Notes under the pieces: generated by a model
The model's input: the letters and a program-made list of their open reading frames with translations, nothing else
Told to the model about the DNA's origin: nothing
The model's database searches: none
Shown: positions 17,595-27,301 of the stretch, one piece after another
Numbering within the stretch: position 1 is the stretch's first letter
Layout of the letters: each line of letters opens with the position of its first letter
Made by a program: the position numbers and the translations under genes
Assembly (NCBI RefSeq): GCF_003990725.2
Contig: NZ_CP030065.1
Coordinates: 236,775 to 300,774 of the forward strand
Length of the DNA: 64,000 nucleotides
Direction of reading: 5' to 3'
From: Halorubrum sp. PV6
GTDB lineage: Archaea; Halobacteriota; Halobacteria; Halobacteriales; Haloferacaceae

Positions 17595-18476
17595 ATGCTC
17601 TCATACACGGTCTACAGCGAGGCCGGCGGAGTTGGGAAGACGTCGCTGACCGCGAACATTGCGCGTGCACACGCACGAGCAGGGCTTGATGTACTGGTAA
17701 TCCCGCTTGACCCACAGGATGGAAATCTAAGTCGACTGTTCAATGTTGACGACGATCGAAGTAATTCGTCTGCGGATAGCCTTGTGCGACATCTTGTCGA
17801 TAACCCTGGTGGCAATTTTGATGATCTCATTCGAACAGCAGAAGGGATCGACATCATTCCAGAACACAACACGCTCTCAGATCTCGCAGACCACCTAGCA
17901 CGCGAGAAGAGCCGCGCAGAGGACTTTGGTGATGCGTACAACATCTACGCGCAGCTCCGGCGTGTGCTCGCTGAAAATGATATCCCAGACCGATATGACG
18001 TTCTTATTTGTGACCCGCCAGCAACAGAGTCGGATCACCTCTATAACGCGATTTACGCGACGCGGAACCTCCTCATTCCCTTCGAGCCGTCGGCGAAGGG
18101 AGAAGCATCTGTTGAGGGATTAGAAGAGTTGGCCACGAACTTCGCGAATGAACTCAATATCGACGTAGGCGTCCTTGGAGCCGTTCCGATCGAGTTCAAG
18201 GGAACGAAAGATCAAAAAGAGATCCTCGAAGAAGTGCCGTTTGAGGTACCAGAGGTAATCGGGGACCGAACGTCGATGATGGAAGGGTGCTGGCGACACC
18301 AGTGTAGTGCGTTCGAATTTGTCCAGCGCCACCGAAGCCGGCGACGAGATTACGAAGTCGAGACGCTTGCAAAGTTTGACCGGATAGCCCGATTCCTCGA
18401 GACACAAGGAAGAATTACAGCCCCCTCACCTCCGGAGCCGGGGACGTTAGATGACCGTGAGGAGGTGACCGTCTAA
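17595..18476 (+). CDS. parA: ParA-family partition ATPase
   Basis: A 293-residue ATPase starting at the ATG of MLSYTVYSEAGGVGKTSL. The alternative start at 17550 adds 15 residues unlike the family. The deviant Walker A is SEAGGVGKTSLTAN, the second motif VLVIPLDPQDGNLS and the Walker B-like segment YDVLICDPPATESDHLY. Such proteins move plasmid copies apart together with a DNA-binding partner. The next gene overlaps by one base (TAATGG) and is the likely partner. Iterons upstream may be its binding site. Confidence 0.85.
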   Translation: MLSYTVYSEAGGVGKTSLTANIARAHARAGLDVLVIPLDPQDGNLSRLFNVDDDRSNSSADSLVRHLVDNPGGNFDDLIRTAEGIDIIPEHNTLSDLADHLAREKSRAEDFGDAYNIYAQLRRVLAENDIPDRYDVLICDPPATESDHLYNAIYATRNLLIPFEPSAKGEASVEGLEELATNFANELNIDVGVLGAVPIEFKGTKDQKEILEEVPFEVPEVIGDRTSMMEGCWRHQCSAFEFVQRHRSRRRDYEVETLAKFDRIARFLETQGRITAPSPPEPGTLDDREEVTV

Positions 18477-18907
18477 TGGGAGGATTCAAAGAAGGCACCG
18501 TCAACGGATGGAACGATGAGGAAGAGGAAGGTGATGACAGCGGGCCTGAGTTCGAGGAGGAAACCACGGGTAATGAGGACGGCAGCCCGGAGGAGCGGTC
18601 CACCGAAGTGGAGATTGAAACCGGAGCTGACGATACAGTCAAAAGCGGTACGAACAACACTTCAGCGAGAGAGATCCCCTGGGTTCTCCGGCGAAATAGC
18701 ATCACTGACGGCCGCGACCAGACGGTCCAGCTTCACCTCCAAGAAGAGACGATGAACGTCCAGCGGAAACAGAAATCCCTCATCGAGGCCCGGCTTGGAG
18801 AAAGCGTTCGCAAAGCCGATCTCCGGGAAGCAGCGTTATTGGTCGGACTCCAACACACAGACAATGTCGTTGACATCCTCAAAGAGTGGGGGTACGATTT
18901 AGAATAA
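18476..18907 (+). CDS. ParA-linked small protein, probable partition partner
   Basis: A 143-residue protein. The first 60 residues are a highly acidic, probably disordered region (NDEEEEGDDSGPEFEEETTG). The C-terminal 75 residues are well structured (REIPWVLRRNSITDGRDQTV, then LHLQEETMNVQRKQKSLIEA, and a helical tail ending EWGYDLE). It has the size and position of archaeal ParA partners, but I see no recognisable ParB fold. The start overlaps the parA stop, so the pair is co-translated. Confidence 0.7.
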   Translation: MGGFKEGTVNGWNDEEEEGDDSGPEFEEETTGNEDGSPEERSTEVEIETGADDTVKSGTNNTSAREIPWVLRRNSITDGRDQTVQLHLQEETMNVQRKQKSLIEARLGESVRKADLREAALLVGLQHTDNVVDILKEWGYDLE

Positions 18908-18951
18908 TATCGCAGTGAGCGGTTTATGACTGGACGGCAAGGAAATAACGG

Positions 18952-20214
18952 CTACTCTTCTGATGAGAAGATCTCGCTGCCGACGTCAGATAGTTCGCTG
19001 GCTTCCTTGTGAGCGTACATTTTCGATGTTGTCGACGGATCTTCATGTCGAAGGACGCGTTGTGCGTCACTGAATCCTGCCTCGTCGTAGTATGCTTCCC
19101 CAACACCGCGGCGGGCGCCATGGAGCGTCAGATAGTCCTTTGAATCGGCTGAACAGTCCACAGCAGCTTCTTGAGAGAGCTTCTTGAGCGTGTACCGACC
19201 GCCCTCAGTGGTTAGCGCCGGTGGCGTAAGCTCTCGTTCTCGGAAGGCATCGACGAGTTCAGCTGTGCTGAAGCTGGTAACTGTGTCAATTGTGCCAGGA
19301 TCGACTCCCCGGTTCTGGAGCTGGCTCCGTGCGGCCTCTCGGAGTGAGGCGAGATGGAACGAAGGGAACACGGGCCACGTATCGGCAGGCGGGGCTAAGA
19401 GCTTCTGCCAGCGCCTGAGAGCCCCGACAGGACGGTCAGTTAACGGTGCCTTCTCGACTTTCTGGCTCTTTCCAAGTACCGTCAGGATTTCCTGATCAGT
19501 ATCGATGTCTGCCCACGTAATCCCTGTCCGTCGGTCATCGCGACTGGCAGCCAGAATCTCAGCGCCACGGACACCTGAAAATCCGAGAACGTAGACAAGC
19601 GCCCGGTCACGGGCAGCTGTGAGTGCCTCTCGACTCCGGGGATCCGCATCAATGGCGTCGTGTGCTCGCTCGTCGACGTACGAGACAATAGCCTCACGCT
19701 GCTGTTGTGACCAGAACTGTTGTTGCCCAGAATCCGTCGTGGGGCGGTCAGGCATTTCGTCTTTCGCCCGGTCAGTGTCTGCCGGATTCTCTGCGATGTA
19801 CTCCCACTGCTGACAATAATGGAGATACGCAGAGACGAGCGAGTAGTAGTTCCACGCAGTAGCGGGTGTGATCCCCTCGGCATCACCGTTTGCCTGTCGA
19901 GCGTTCACGCGCCGGGCGAGGTGACCAGCATATCGGGCGAGATGCCGGCTGTCGAGCGCTTCGAGGGTGGTTACCCCGCGACGGTCCATCCACTCTATCC
20001 AGTCCGGGACGACGCGTTCGAGCGCTTGAACGTAATTCCCTGAGCGCTGGGTCTCGTCTTCAGCTAAATCTGTCTCTTCGATCGTCTTCGCCTTGGCGTC
20101 AAGGAAATTCGGCAGCGGCTCGTCGAGTGGTGTATCGCCGGTCATTTCCCTGGGTTGAGGGCCGTCAGCTGGCGGTGCCATCGATTCAGCTTCACCGACG
20201 GCGGCGACCCTCAA
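18952..20214 (-). CDS. Tyrosine recombinase / integrase (XerCD-like)
   Basis: A 420-residue site-specific recombinase. The N-terminal core-binding domain spans about residues 55-150 (YVQALERVVPDWIEWMDRRG). The catalytic domain has R216 (GFSGVRGAEIL), a lysine in the beta-hairpin (VLGKSQKVEKAPL), H365 and R368 (LTLHGARRGVG), H390 (VLRHEDPSTT) and the nucleophile Y400 (SKMYAHKEA). All catalytic positions look intact. Its place beside parAB suggests resolution of replicon multimers or past integration. No flanking attachment repeat was recognised. Confidence 0.85.
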   Translation of the reverse strand: MRVAAVGEAESMAPPADGPQPREMTGDTPLDEPLPNFLDAKAKTIEETDLAEDETQRSGNYVQALERVVPDWIEWMDRRGVTTLEALDSRHLARYAGHLARRVNARQANGDAEGITPATAWNYYSLVSAYLHYCQQWEYIAENPADTDRAKDEMPDRPTTDSGQQQFWSQQQREAIVSYVDERAHDAIDADPRSREALTAARDRALVYVLGFSGVRGAEILAASRDDRRTGITWADIDTDQEILTVLGKSQKVEKAPLTDRPVGALRRWQKLLAPPADTWPVFPSFHLASLREAARSQLQNRGVDPGTIDTVTSFSTAELVDAFRERELTPPALTTEGGRYTLKKLSQEAAVDCSADSKDYLTLHGARRGVGEAYYDEAGFSDAQRVLRHEDPSTTSKMYAHKEASELSDVGSEIFSSEE

Positions 20215-20553
20215 AAATTTACTTGTGACTACTCGACTAATCCAAAGTGGACAGCAAAATTTTCAATATCGCCCCAATCACCCGTCTAGCGGCTGATTAC
20301 GGACAAATAGGCTAGATCCCCCGTGTTGTAAATTGCATGTCGCTATACAAAATATTGCGCTTTGGAAGTTGAGACTACAGTGGGTTTAGCGGGCCTGTGA
20401 TGCGCGAATTTGACCGATTCGGTCAGCGGAAACTGCTCCAGATCACTCTCCAAGCGGCCATTCTTGTAAAATATTCAACTATATGGGCAGATTTTTCAGA
20501 CGTCCAATAGTGTAGCCACTCAGACGGCGCGCTAACCCAGACAGAGTGTCTCT
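20215..20553. other. Intergenic stretch, no gene recognised
   Basis: About 340 bp between the integrase start and the transposase remnant. It should contain the leftward integrase promoter and one end of the ISH element, but I could not find matching terminal inverted repeats. Confidence 0.35.
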
Positions 20554-22229
20554 CTAACCGATTCCAGTCTCCTTCTTTAGCAGCGTCAGTGTGTTATCTG
20601 CCGTCACCATCGGCGAGTGCTCGTAGTTACCAGTCAACGCAGCCTGAACGAGCAAGTCGACGGATCGCCAGATCGAGTACAGCAGACACGCAAACGCGAA
20701 GTCGAAGAATCTAAGCCCGAAATTCTTCGACGTGGTAGCAGCCATGAAGCGTTTGACCGACTTGTATCCGCTCTCGATTTCCCAGCGGTAGCCGTACTCC
20801 GTGAGGTGTCCACTCCCTCGATTCGTCATGAACACCGAGTACTGCCGGTGATCGCCATGCTCGGAGTCCTCTTTCCGACGGTAGATAAGCGCGTCTCGTG
20901 CCATTCGTTCTTCTCGAGATGGAGCTTCCGGTCGGTTTCGTATCGGTCCTGACCCCGTCGGAGCAACCGCTTGGCTTGGGCTTTTTCGCTGGTCTGCATC
21001 CGCTTGGGAACGACGTAGGAAAGCCCGCGCTGGCTGATCATCTCCAAGATGTGCTGACTGTCGAACTCTCGGTCCATCAGCACGTTATCGACGTAAACGA
21101 GATCCTGGGCAGAGTCGAGCAGGTCCTCGACGATCTCCTTCCGTGACTCGCCTTTCCGTACTGGGCGGGCATCAAGGACGAGTGGAACAGCGTTGCCGAC
21201 CAACTGGACTGTCGCCCACTGGTGGGCGTATTCGTCGTTCTTCTCTTTCGTTCCAATTATCTCGTCTTCGTGTCCGGCGCGGTCGCCTGTGAAGGGGTCG
21301 GCTTCGGTGATGTCAATGGCGACGATTCCGGCTCGATAGAACTCCTTCGTCTCTGCGAGTTCATTGATCAGCTGTCGGACCGCCTGTCGGTACATCTCGC
21401 GAATCTGCTGGATAGAGAGATCTCGAATGTGGTCGCGGTGGGCGTGTCCGAGTGGTGTTCGATCTCGCGAGGACTTATGAATGAAACTGCGGGCTCCTTC
21501 GTTCGCAGCCAGCCGCTCGCGCAATCCGAGATACGTCTGGAGGTCCCAGTAGGCGTTCTCGTGTATCTCACAGCCGTCCCCACGGTCCAGCGAAAACGCC
21601 GGGAACACGATGCGGCTGACGTGGTCGGTGATCTTCTCTGCCTGCTCCAACGTGGTATGATCGGCTGGTTCTAACTCGCCAGACTCGTCATCGTGGTGCC
21701 GAAGCTTTCGTTCCGGTTCACGCGGAATCCCGACACCTGCATTCTGGGCTTTGATGAGGATCGTTCGAGCCGCCGTTTCGACCGTCTCTCGGAGGTCAGG
21801 GGTGAACCGCTTGTGCCAACTCCGCCATAGTGTTGACTGCTCTGGGATCGTCTCGAGACCCAGTTGCTCACAGAGTACAGGACGGTTCTTTAGATACTCG
21901 GACAGTGCTGTCTCGTGCTCCAACCCGTGGAGTTCCTTCAGGACGAACACCCGAAACAGGGAGTCCATCTCGTAGCGTGTCGAGCGTGTATAGCGATCGT
22001 GAGCCTCGAAGCTGAAGTAGGCCAGTGGAAGTACGAGGACGAACTGCTCAACCGAATCATGGTTGGGATGCGTAAACCAGGTTTCTGAGACGATCCGAAC
22101 GTCCGAGTGTAATCCGGCAAGTGAGGTACGATCATAGATCGGTGTCGAATCATATGTTGGCCACTCAACGTGCGCTCGTTGTGCGATTTGTCGGAAGATA
22201 GCGCGCCGGGACGCAGAGGTCGAAGCCAT
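20554..22229 (-). pseudogene. ISH-type DDE transposase, inactivated by a one-base frameshift
   Basis: Two overlapping frames on the complement (22229 to 20826, and 20904 to 20554) together make a transposase of about 560 residues. The first carries Asp residues in VAIDITEADPF and VDNVLMDREFDSQHI. The second carries the Glu motif YGYRWEIESGYKSVKRFMA, as in the IS4-like clan. Continuity of WHETRL with IYRRKEDSEHGDH requires one extra base near 20884-20887, so a deletion is the likely defect. The start MASTSASRRAIFRQIAQRAH lies just upstream of the arsenic operon end. Confidence 0.75.
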
Positions 22230-22261
22230 ATAGAAATACTGAGAAAATACCAGAACTGGTG

Positions 22262-22453
22262 TTAGCAGCAGTCGCTTCCAGCGCCGCAGACCTCACCGTA
22301 CTCGAGACCAATTCCGTCGTTGATCGCTTCGTTGCACTCGATCAGCAGCGACTCGAACTCGTCAGCCGTTACCTCCGATTGTGCCACATCGAGGTCTTCA
22401 CCGAGCGCTTCAGCGGCGGTCAGAACTTCATCGTCGGAGGCGCTCAACAGCAC
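22262..22453 (-). CDS. Small Cys-tailed protein ending the arsDA operon
   Basis: A 63-residue acidic protein read from a GTG that overlaps the end of the YlbF-like gene. Mostly helical (VTADEFESLLIECNEAINDG), it ends in EVCGAGSDCC, a terminal cysteine cluster. I do not recognise the family. Translational coupling to ylbF-arsA-arsD and the three C-terminal cysteines suggest metalloid or metal binding, which is inference only. Confidence 0.6.
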   Translation of the reverse strand: MLLSASDDEVLTAAEALGEDLDVAQSEVTADEFESLLIECNEAINDGIGLEYGEVCGAGSDCC

Positions 22454-22812
22454 CCACCCCCAAGAGACTGCGCGAACTCCTGCCTGATTTGTTCGCTGAT
22501 GACGTCGTTCGTCTCCTCAAGGAGGGCGGCGAGTTCCTCTTGTGCTGCTCGGTGCTGTTGGATGGTGTCGTTGCTTGAGACCTCGGATTGTAGCTCCTGT
22601 AATTCGCTCATAATCGACGAATCGAACTCGTCCGCCTGTAACTCCTGCTGTTTTTCTTGGTACGCTTCGAGTAGGGACTTTGACTCCTCGTCGGCCTCGA
22701 GTTGTTCGTTCGCGTCCACGAACTGTTGATAGGTCGCTGAGTCACGGAGCGTCTCGATGAACGTCTGAAGTGACTCCTCGACGGCTGTCGTTTCCGACAC
22801 GGCTTCGCTCAC
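22444..22812 (-). CDS. YlbF/YmcA-family protein with Cys-Cys tail
   Basis: A 122-residue, almost entirely helical protein of the Com_YlbF type (SATYQQFVDANEQLEADEES, then a heptad-rich LQELQSEVSSNDTIQQHRAA). It ends in SLGGGCC. Its ATG overlaps the stop of arsA by four bases. In bacteria YlbF and YmcA form a complex that can carry iron-sulfur clusters. Here the terminal GGGCC and the operon position point to a thiol- or As(III)-related accessory role, unproven. Confidence 0.75.
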   Translation of the reverse strand: MSEAVSETTAVEESLQTFIETLRDSATYQQFVDANEQLEADEESKSLLEAYQEKQQELQADEFDSSIMSELQELQSEVSSNDTIQQHRAAQEELAALLEETNDVISEQIRQEFAQSLGGGCC

Positions 22813-24740
22813 GACGCCGTCACCTCCGGCTCAGTATCCTTGGTGATGTCATCCAAGCCGGTTATTTCCTCACCGAACGCGCGCAATGCGTCCAGTCCGA
22901 CCGGCTCGTCCTGACGTAGCGGAGCGAGCATCATCGGCACGTCGAACCGATCACTGATCTCGCTGAGGTACTCCGCCTGCTGGGCGCGACGATTCTCGAA
23001 GAAGGCGTTATCGCCGTATTTCTCGGGGAGCAGGTAGTTTGCGACCACCAGTGAGGTCTCGATCCCGACTTGGTCTTTAAGATCTGCGGCGGCCCGGTAG
23101 GCTTCCATCATTGGGGTGTACTCGGGGTACATCACGAACGCGAACGTACTCTGATCGGGGTCCTTCATCGTCTCGATGACCTCGTCGTACTGGTCGCCTT
23201 TCGCGGGCGCGGCACCCTTGGTCAGCGAACCCAAATCCATGAATCCCTTCCAGTCGGAGGGGAGTTCGAGCAGTCGGAGCGTGTGCCCCGTGGGGGCGGT
23301 GTCGAAGACGACGACATCGTAGCCGTCTTCGTCGAAGTAACTTACGAACTTCTCAAGGGCGGCCATCTCTTCGGCACACGGTGACTCCAGTTCCTCTTCG
23401 ACGTTTGCGATCGCCGCGTCCACGTCAATTTGGGTGTCCTCTTTGTCCTCGTACATCTCGGTGACGTGGTCGAGGACCTGTGTGCGGTACTCTTCGAGCG
23501 CTTTTTCTTGATCGATCCGTGCCGCGTCGAGGTTTGCTTGACCGACCGAGGTCGGCTCGTGGCCGACACGTTCTCCGAATATGTCTTCGAGGTGGGCAGC
23601 CGGATCAGTTGTGACGACGAGCGTTTCGTGGCCAGCTTCGGCGAGCTTCGTCGCCGCCGTCGAAGCGATCGTACTCTTGCCAACGCCGCCCTTCCCGGTG
23701 AAGAAGAGATACCGCGTCTCATCGCCCGGTTGCAGCTGTTCGGCGACCGCCTCAGTGTCAGCCATCGACTCGAAGTCGACTGTAGTCTCGGCGTCTACGT
23801 CGGTCGCCGTCCCAACGTCGACGGTGGCCTCGTCGCCGTCGTACAGGACGCCACCGACATCTGCGAGTAGGTCGAGCCCTGCGATCTCGCCCGGCTGGAG
23901 TGGGTACGTTGCCATCGCGTCGGCGCCGAACTCCGTCCGTGCGCGTTCGATAACTGCCTGCTCGTCTTCCCGCTTCCCCTCGAAGAACGGATCCTCACAC
24001 ACCGACTCGGGGAGATAGCCGTTGATGATCAGCAGTTGGGACTCGATCCCAAGCTCGCCGAGGTCGCTTGCACTGCGCTCGATCTCGTCGACCGAAGAGT
24101 CCTCGGGCTTGCCGACGAACGCGAATGAAGTCTTCTCGTCGTCCTGAAGCGTGTCGATAGCACGCTCGTAGTCCTGTTTGCGCTCCTCCATCGAGGCTGC
24201 CGGCCCGATGCAGGTCGAGCCGCCCTTCTCCAGTTCAGCGTTCCAGTCGGAGGGCAACTCCATCAGTCGGATGGTGTGTCCCGTGGGAGCGGTGTCGAAG
24301 ACGACGATATCGTACTCCGGGCTATCCATGAAGTCGACGAAGTTATCGAAGGCGGCGATCTCTTCGACACACGGGCTGTTGAGTTGTTCCTCGACGGTTT
24401 CGAGTTGCTCGTCGTCGAGAAGCTGTCGCATCGGCTCAATCGTCTCTTGTCGATACTCTTCGGCCGCCGTGTCCGGGTCGATCTCGATGGCCGATAGGTT
24501 CTCGATGTCGTCGATAGCAGTGACTTCGTGGCCGATCTCTTGCCCGAAGATGTCCGAGAGGTTCGGCGCAGGGTCTGTCGTCACCAGCAGCGTCTCGTAG
24601 TCGTTGTCCGCGAGCCAGGTCGCTGTCGCGCAGCTCACGGTACTCTTACCGACGCCGCCTTTGCCGCTGAAAAAGACGAATTCGGTCTCCTCGCTTGTCG
24701 GCTCTACGACCGCTCGTGCGTCGGTGGGGGTTGTGTTCAT
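22809..24740 (-). CDS. arsA: Arsenite-stimulated ATPase ArsA (tandem duplicated)
   Basis: A 643-residue protein made of two homologous ATPase halves. The Walker A motifs are FFSGKGGVGKSTVSC near residue 25 and FFTGKGGVGKSTIAS near residue 345. Each half has the signature VVFDTAPTGHT...RLLELPSDW. Cysteines expected at the metalloid site are present (LNSPCVEEI, STCIGPAA, LESPCAEEM). ArsA energises extrusion of As(III)/Sb(III) with an ArsB or Acr3 channel, but no channel gene lies in this window. It may therefore use a channel elsewhere, or act with the chaperone ArsD and the YlbF-like protein. Confidence 0.9.
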   Translation of the reverse strand: MNTTPTDARAVVEPTSEETEFVFFSGKGGVGKSTVSCATATWLADNDYETLLVTTDPAPNLSDIFGQEIGHEVTAIDDIENLSAIEIDPDTAAEEYRQETIEPMRQLLDDEQLETVEEQLNSPCVEEIAAFDNFVDFMDSPEYDIVVFDTAPTGHTIRLMELPSDWNAELEKGGSTCIGPAASMEERKQDYERAIDTLQDDEKTSFAFVGKPEDSSVDEIERSASDLGELGIESQLLIINGYLPESVCEDPFFEGKREDEQAVIERARTEFGADAMATYPLQPGEIAGLDLLADVGGVLYDGDEATVDVGTATDVDAETTVDFESMADTEAVAEQLQPGDETRYLFFTGKGGVGKSTIASTAATKLAEAGHETLVVTTDPAAHLEDIFGERVGHEPTSVGQANLDAARIDQEKALEEYRTQVLDHVTEMYEDKEDTQIDVDAAIANVEEELESPCAEEMAALEKFVSYFDEDGYDVVVFDTAPTGHTLRLLELPSDWKGFMDLGSLTKGAAPAKGDQYDEVIETMKDPDQSTFAFVMYPEYTPMMEAYRAAADLKDQVGIETSLVVANYLLPEKYGDNAFFENRRAQQAEYLSEISDRFDVPMMLAPLRQDEPVGLDALRAFGEEITGLDDITKDTEPEVTAS

Positions 24741-24743
24741 GCG

Positions 24744-25073
24744 TTAGGCCTCTTGGGTCGGGGTGGCTGTTTCGATTGCTGCCGCGAGTTCGTCGTACGA
24801 GAGGTACTCGGACTTGCCGACAATTTCGTCGTCAACGACAGTGATCGGCAAAATCGAGGGACCGTGTTCCTCGACCAAGTCGGAGATGGACTCGGTCTCG
24901 AGGAACTGGTCGATGTTGTGCTGCATGTTCGCCCGCGAGACATCGACATCCTCAAATTCCGATTCGAGTTGGTCGAGGGCGGCACTGACTTCAACGAGTT
25001 CTTCGTCGGGGTCAGGACCACAGACGCCGGTGGAGCAACACATCGCCTCCTCGTACAGGATGAGTTCAGTCAT
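24744..25073 (-). CDS. arsD: Arsenite metallochaperone ArsD
   Basis: A 109-residue protein with the ArsD layout. The N-terminal thiol motif contains C12, C13 and C18 (YEEAMCCSTGVCGPD), the three cysteines that pass As(III) to ArsA. The thioredoxin-like core follows (EHGPSILPITVVDDEIVGKS). It is the first gene of the leftward operon, three bases from arsA. The C-terminal vicinal pairs present in some ArsD proteins are absent, as is common. Confidence 0.9.
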   Translation of the reverse strand: MTELILYEEAMCCSTGVCGPDPDEELVEVSAALDQLESEFEDVDVSRANMQHNIDQFLETESISDLVEEHGPSILPITVVDDEIVGKSEYLSYDELAAAIETATPTQEA

Positions 25074-25396
25074 TGCTCGGGAAAGAGTATTTTATCAATT
25101 GTCCGGCTGGCAGTGCGGCGGTCACGGATCATATTGGTGGCCTTGTTCCATCGCATTCAATTGAGGGATTGTTCAATCATATTCATAAGACCTTCGACTC
25201 GCATAGACGTAGTCAGTACTCAAAATAGAAGAAATACGCTGATCCAAGTATTTTTACGCGTCATATCGGTTCCGTGCTGTCGATAGAGCCTACAGTATAT
25301 CTTATAGAGTCCTAAAGTGATAGAGTCAGAGTTGAGTGTAAGGAGTGCGCGGGTCGGTCCAGAATACTTAATTCGTTATCTGCTCAATCGAAGTGT
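25074..25396. promoter_or_regulatory. Divergent ars promoter region
   Basis: The 323 bp between the arsD and arsR starts must hold both promoters. ATACTTAAT at 25364-25372 is a plausible TATA element centred about 28 bp before the arsR ATG, which fits a leaderless haloarchaeal transcript. ATAAAATA on the complement (25089-25096) may serve the arsD side. No clear ArsR dyad was identified by eye. Confidence 0.45.
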
Positions 25397-25789
25397 ATGT
25401 CCTCAACCGAACGTCTACAACGGTACCTCGCCGACGAACGAGGTGGATGTGGCGACGAGGAGGTATGTCAGCGTCTATCTGAACTCGAAGAGATCGACGC
25501 GGCCGCAGGCGGGCCTGCGCTGGACGAAGACGTTGGATTGCTATCGGCGCTCGCGAACGAGACCCGCTACAAGATCGTTCGTATCCTCCACATCGCTGGC
25601 GAGGAACTCTGCGTCTGTGAATTTGCGCCACTGCTCGACGTCAGCGACAGCGCGATCAGCCATGCGCTGTCCCAACTCACTGACGCTGGACTCATCACTC
25701 GCCGAAAAGAGGGGAAGTGGCGGAAATATCGAGCGACAGCACGCGCCAACGCCGTCCTCATCGCCCTAGACGGATCGCGGGAGCTTTGA
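25397..25789 (+). CDS. arsR: ArsR-family metalloid-responsive repressor (first)
   Basis: A 130-residue winged-helix protein. The metal-site motif ELCVCEFAPLLDVSDSAISH combines the two ArsR cysteines with the recognition helix. LITRRKEGKWRKYRAT is the wing. It faces away from arsD and probably represses both directions until arsenite binds the CVC pair. An additional cysteine pair (GGCGDEEVCQRL) lies in the N-terminal extension. Confidence 0.85.
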   Translation: MSSTERLQRYLADERGGCGDEEVCQRLSELEEIDAAAGGPALDEDVGLLSALANETRYKIVRILHIAGEELCVCEFAPLLDVSDSAISHALSQLTDAGLITRRKEGKWRKYRATARANAVLIALDGSREL

Positions 25790-25941
25790 TCGGAAGCGAG
25801 AGTTATCGACATGACCCATCGACGAAGTAACTCTCACTGGTCGGTAATAGCCAGCATTCGATACAATGGCTACTGAGCCATATATATTGAAAAGTAACAC
25901 TCATAGGAGCGCTTAACACGGTATAAAAGAGGAGATTATCT

Positions 25942-26373
25942 ATGGATACAGCATCACCCGTTAAGTTTGGATTTGTGTGTGTACAGAATGCGGGACGAAG
26001 CCAGATGTCAGCTGCGTTCGCCGAGCGGGAACGTGATCTCCGGGAATTAGGGGATACTCTCGAGATTCTCACCGGCGGTACACATCCAGCTGAACACGTC
26101 CACAAGGAAGTGATCACGGTCATGCAAGAACGAGACATCGACCTCTCTGACCGAACGCCTCGGGAGGTCTCGACTGACGAGCTCGAATCGTGCGATGTCG
26201 TCGCCACGATGGGCTGTTCGACGCTAGAACTGGACGCCGAGAACGTCGACGTTCGAGACTGGGCGTTAGACGATCCGCACGGTCAAGACCTTGACACTGT
26301 CCGCGAGATTCGTGACGACATAGAGCAACGCGTCAAGGCGCTGTTCGACGAGTTCTATCCGGACGAACCGTAG
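25942..26373 (+). CDS. arsC: Arsenate reductase ArsC, low-molecular-weight phosphatase type
   Basis: A 143-residue protein with the CX5R phosphate loop VCVQNAGRSQMSAAF (C13, R19) at the N terminus and the general-acid loop LDDPHGQD near residue 113. This is the thioredoxin-coupled ArsC fold, which reduces arsenate to arsenite. An extra cysteine pair position (SCDVVATMGCS) is available for the resolving disulfides. It lies downstream of arsR with 150 bp between, so it may have its own promoter. Confidence 0.85.
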   Translation: MDTASPVKFGFVCVQNAGRSQMSAAFAERERDLRELGDTLEILTGGTHPAEHVHKEVITVMQERDIDLSDRTPREVSTDELESCDVVATMGCSTLELDAENVDVRDWALDDPHGQDLDTVREIRDDIEQRVKALFDEFYPDEP

Positions 26374-26455
26374 CATAGACGTAATCAGAGGATTCGTTCG
26401 TCCCTCCAATCGGAAAATTCTCCTCTGGACAAGCCCGTTTGTAATTTTTGGTGAG

Positions 26456-27301
26456 TTAGGGTTTCTGTGGCGGCTTCCGAGCCTCGATAGTGGCAGAGAC
26501 GAGATACTCACCGAGATCGCGATCGGCGTCCCAATCGCTGATGAACTCGGTGCTCTCGCCCTTCGGCGCGATCTCGATCGCTTCGAAGCCGGCGTTATCG
26601 AGCATCGCTTCGAGATTCTCGATGGTCGACGCACCGGCGACGCAGCCGGTTAGCGAGTCCGGATCCATCTTGACGTCGTCGGGGAACGGCGCGGTTTGGA
26701 CGACGTCCGAGATGGCGACGCGCCCGCCGGGCTTGAGGACGCGGAAGGCGTCGTCGAACACGAGCTGTTTTTCGGGAGCGAGGTTGACGACGCAGTTCGA
26801 GATAACGACGTCGATAGTCGCGTCTGCAACGGGGAGATGGCTGATCTCGCCGAGGCGAAACTCGACGTTGTCGGCGTCGTTTTTCGCGACGTTCTCCCTC
26901 GCTTTCGAGACCATCTCCGGTGTCATGTCCACACCGATGACGGTTCCGTCCGGACCGATCTCCCGTGCGGCGAGGAAGCAGTCGAAGCCCGCACCGGAGC
27001 CGAGGTCGAGCACCGTCTCGCCGGCCGCCATCTCGGCGAACGCCTTCGGATTTCCACACCCAAGGCCAAGGTCTGCGCCCTCGGCGACAGACGCGACATC
27101 GTCGGCGTCATAGCCAAGGCGTTCGCTCCCGGACGCTCCTTCGGTGCCGTCACAGCATCCACCGTCGTCGGTGGTATCGATGCCGACGTCGCCACAGCAG
27201 TTTTGACTGTCCGAAGCGATAGTTTCGTAGCGTTCGCGCACCATCTTACGGGTCTCTTCGGGGTCGCGGTCACCGGCCACCGTAGTAGTATCGTTACTCA
27301 T
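26456..27301 (-). CDS. arsM: Arsenite methyltransferase ArsM
   Basis: A 281-residue S-adenosylmethionine-dependent enzyme. I take the start at 27301 (MSNDTTTVAGDRDPEETRKM). A longer frame to 27478 only reads through the upstream arsR. The SAM motif is VLDLGSGAGFDCFLAA. The As(III)-binding cysteines are VISNCVVNL and SLTGCVAGA, plus N-terminal Cys-Cys pairs (SQNCCGDV, GGCCDG). The ATG overlaps the arsR stop (ATGAGTAA), so the two are translationally coupled. Confidence 0.9.
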   Translation of the reverse strand: MSNDTTTVAGDRDPEETRKMVRERYETIASDSQNCCGDVGIDTTDDGGCCDGTEGASGSERLGYDADDVASVAEGADLGLGCGNPKAFAEMAAGETVLDLGSGAGFDCFLAAREIGPDGTVIGVDMTPEMVSKARENVAKNDADNVEFRLGEISHLPVADATIDVVISNCVVNLAPEKQLVFDDAFRVLKPGGRVAISDVVQTAPFPDDVKMDPDSLTGCVAGASTIENLEAMLDNAGFEAIEIAPKGESTEFISDWDADRDLGEYLVSATIEARKPPQKP

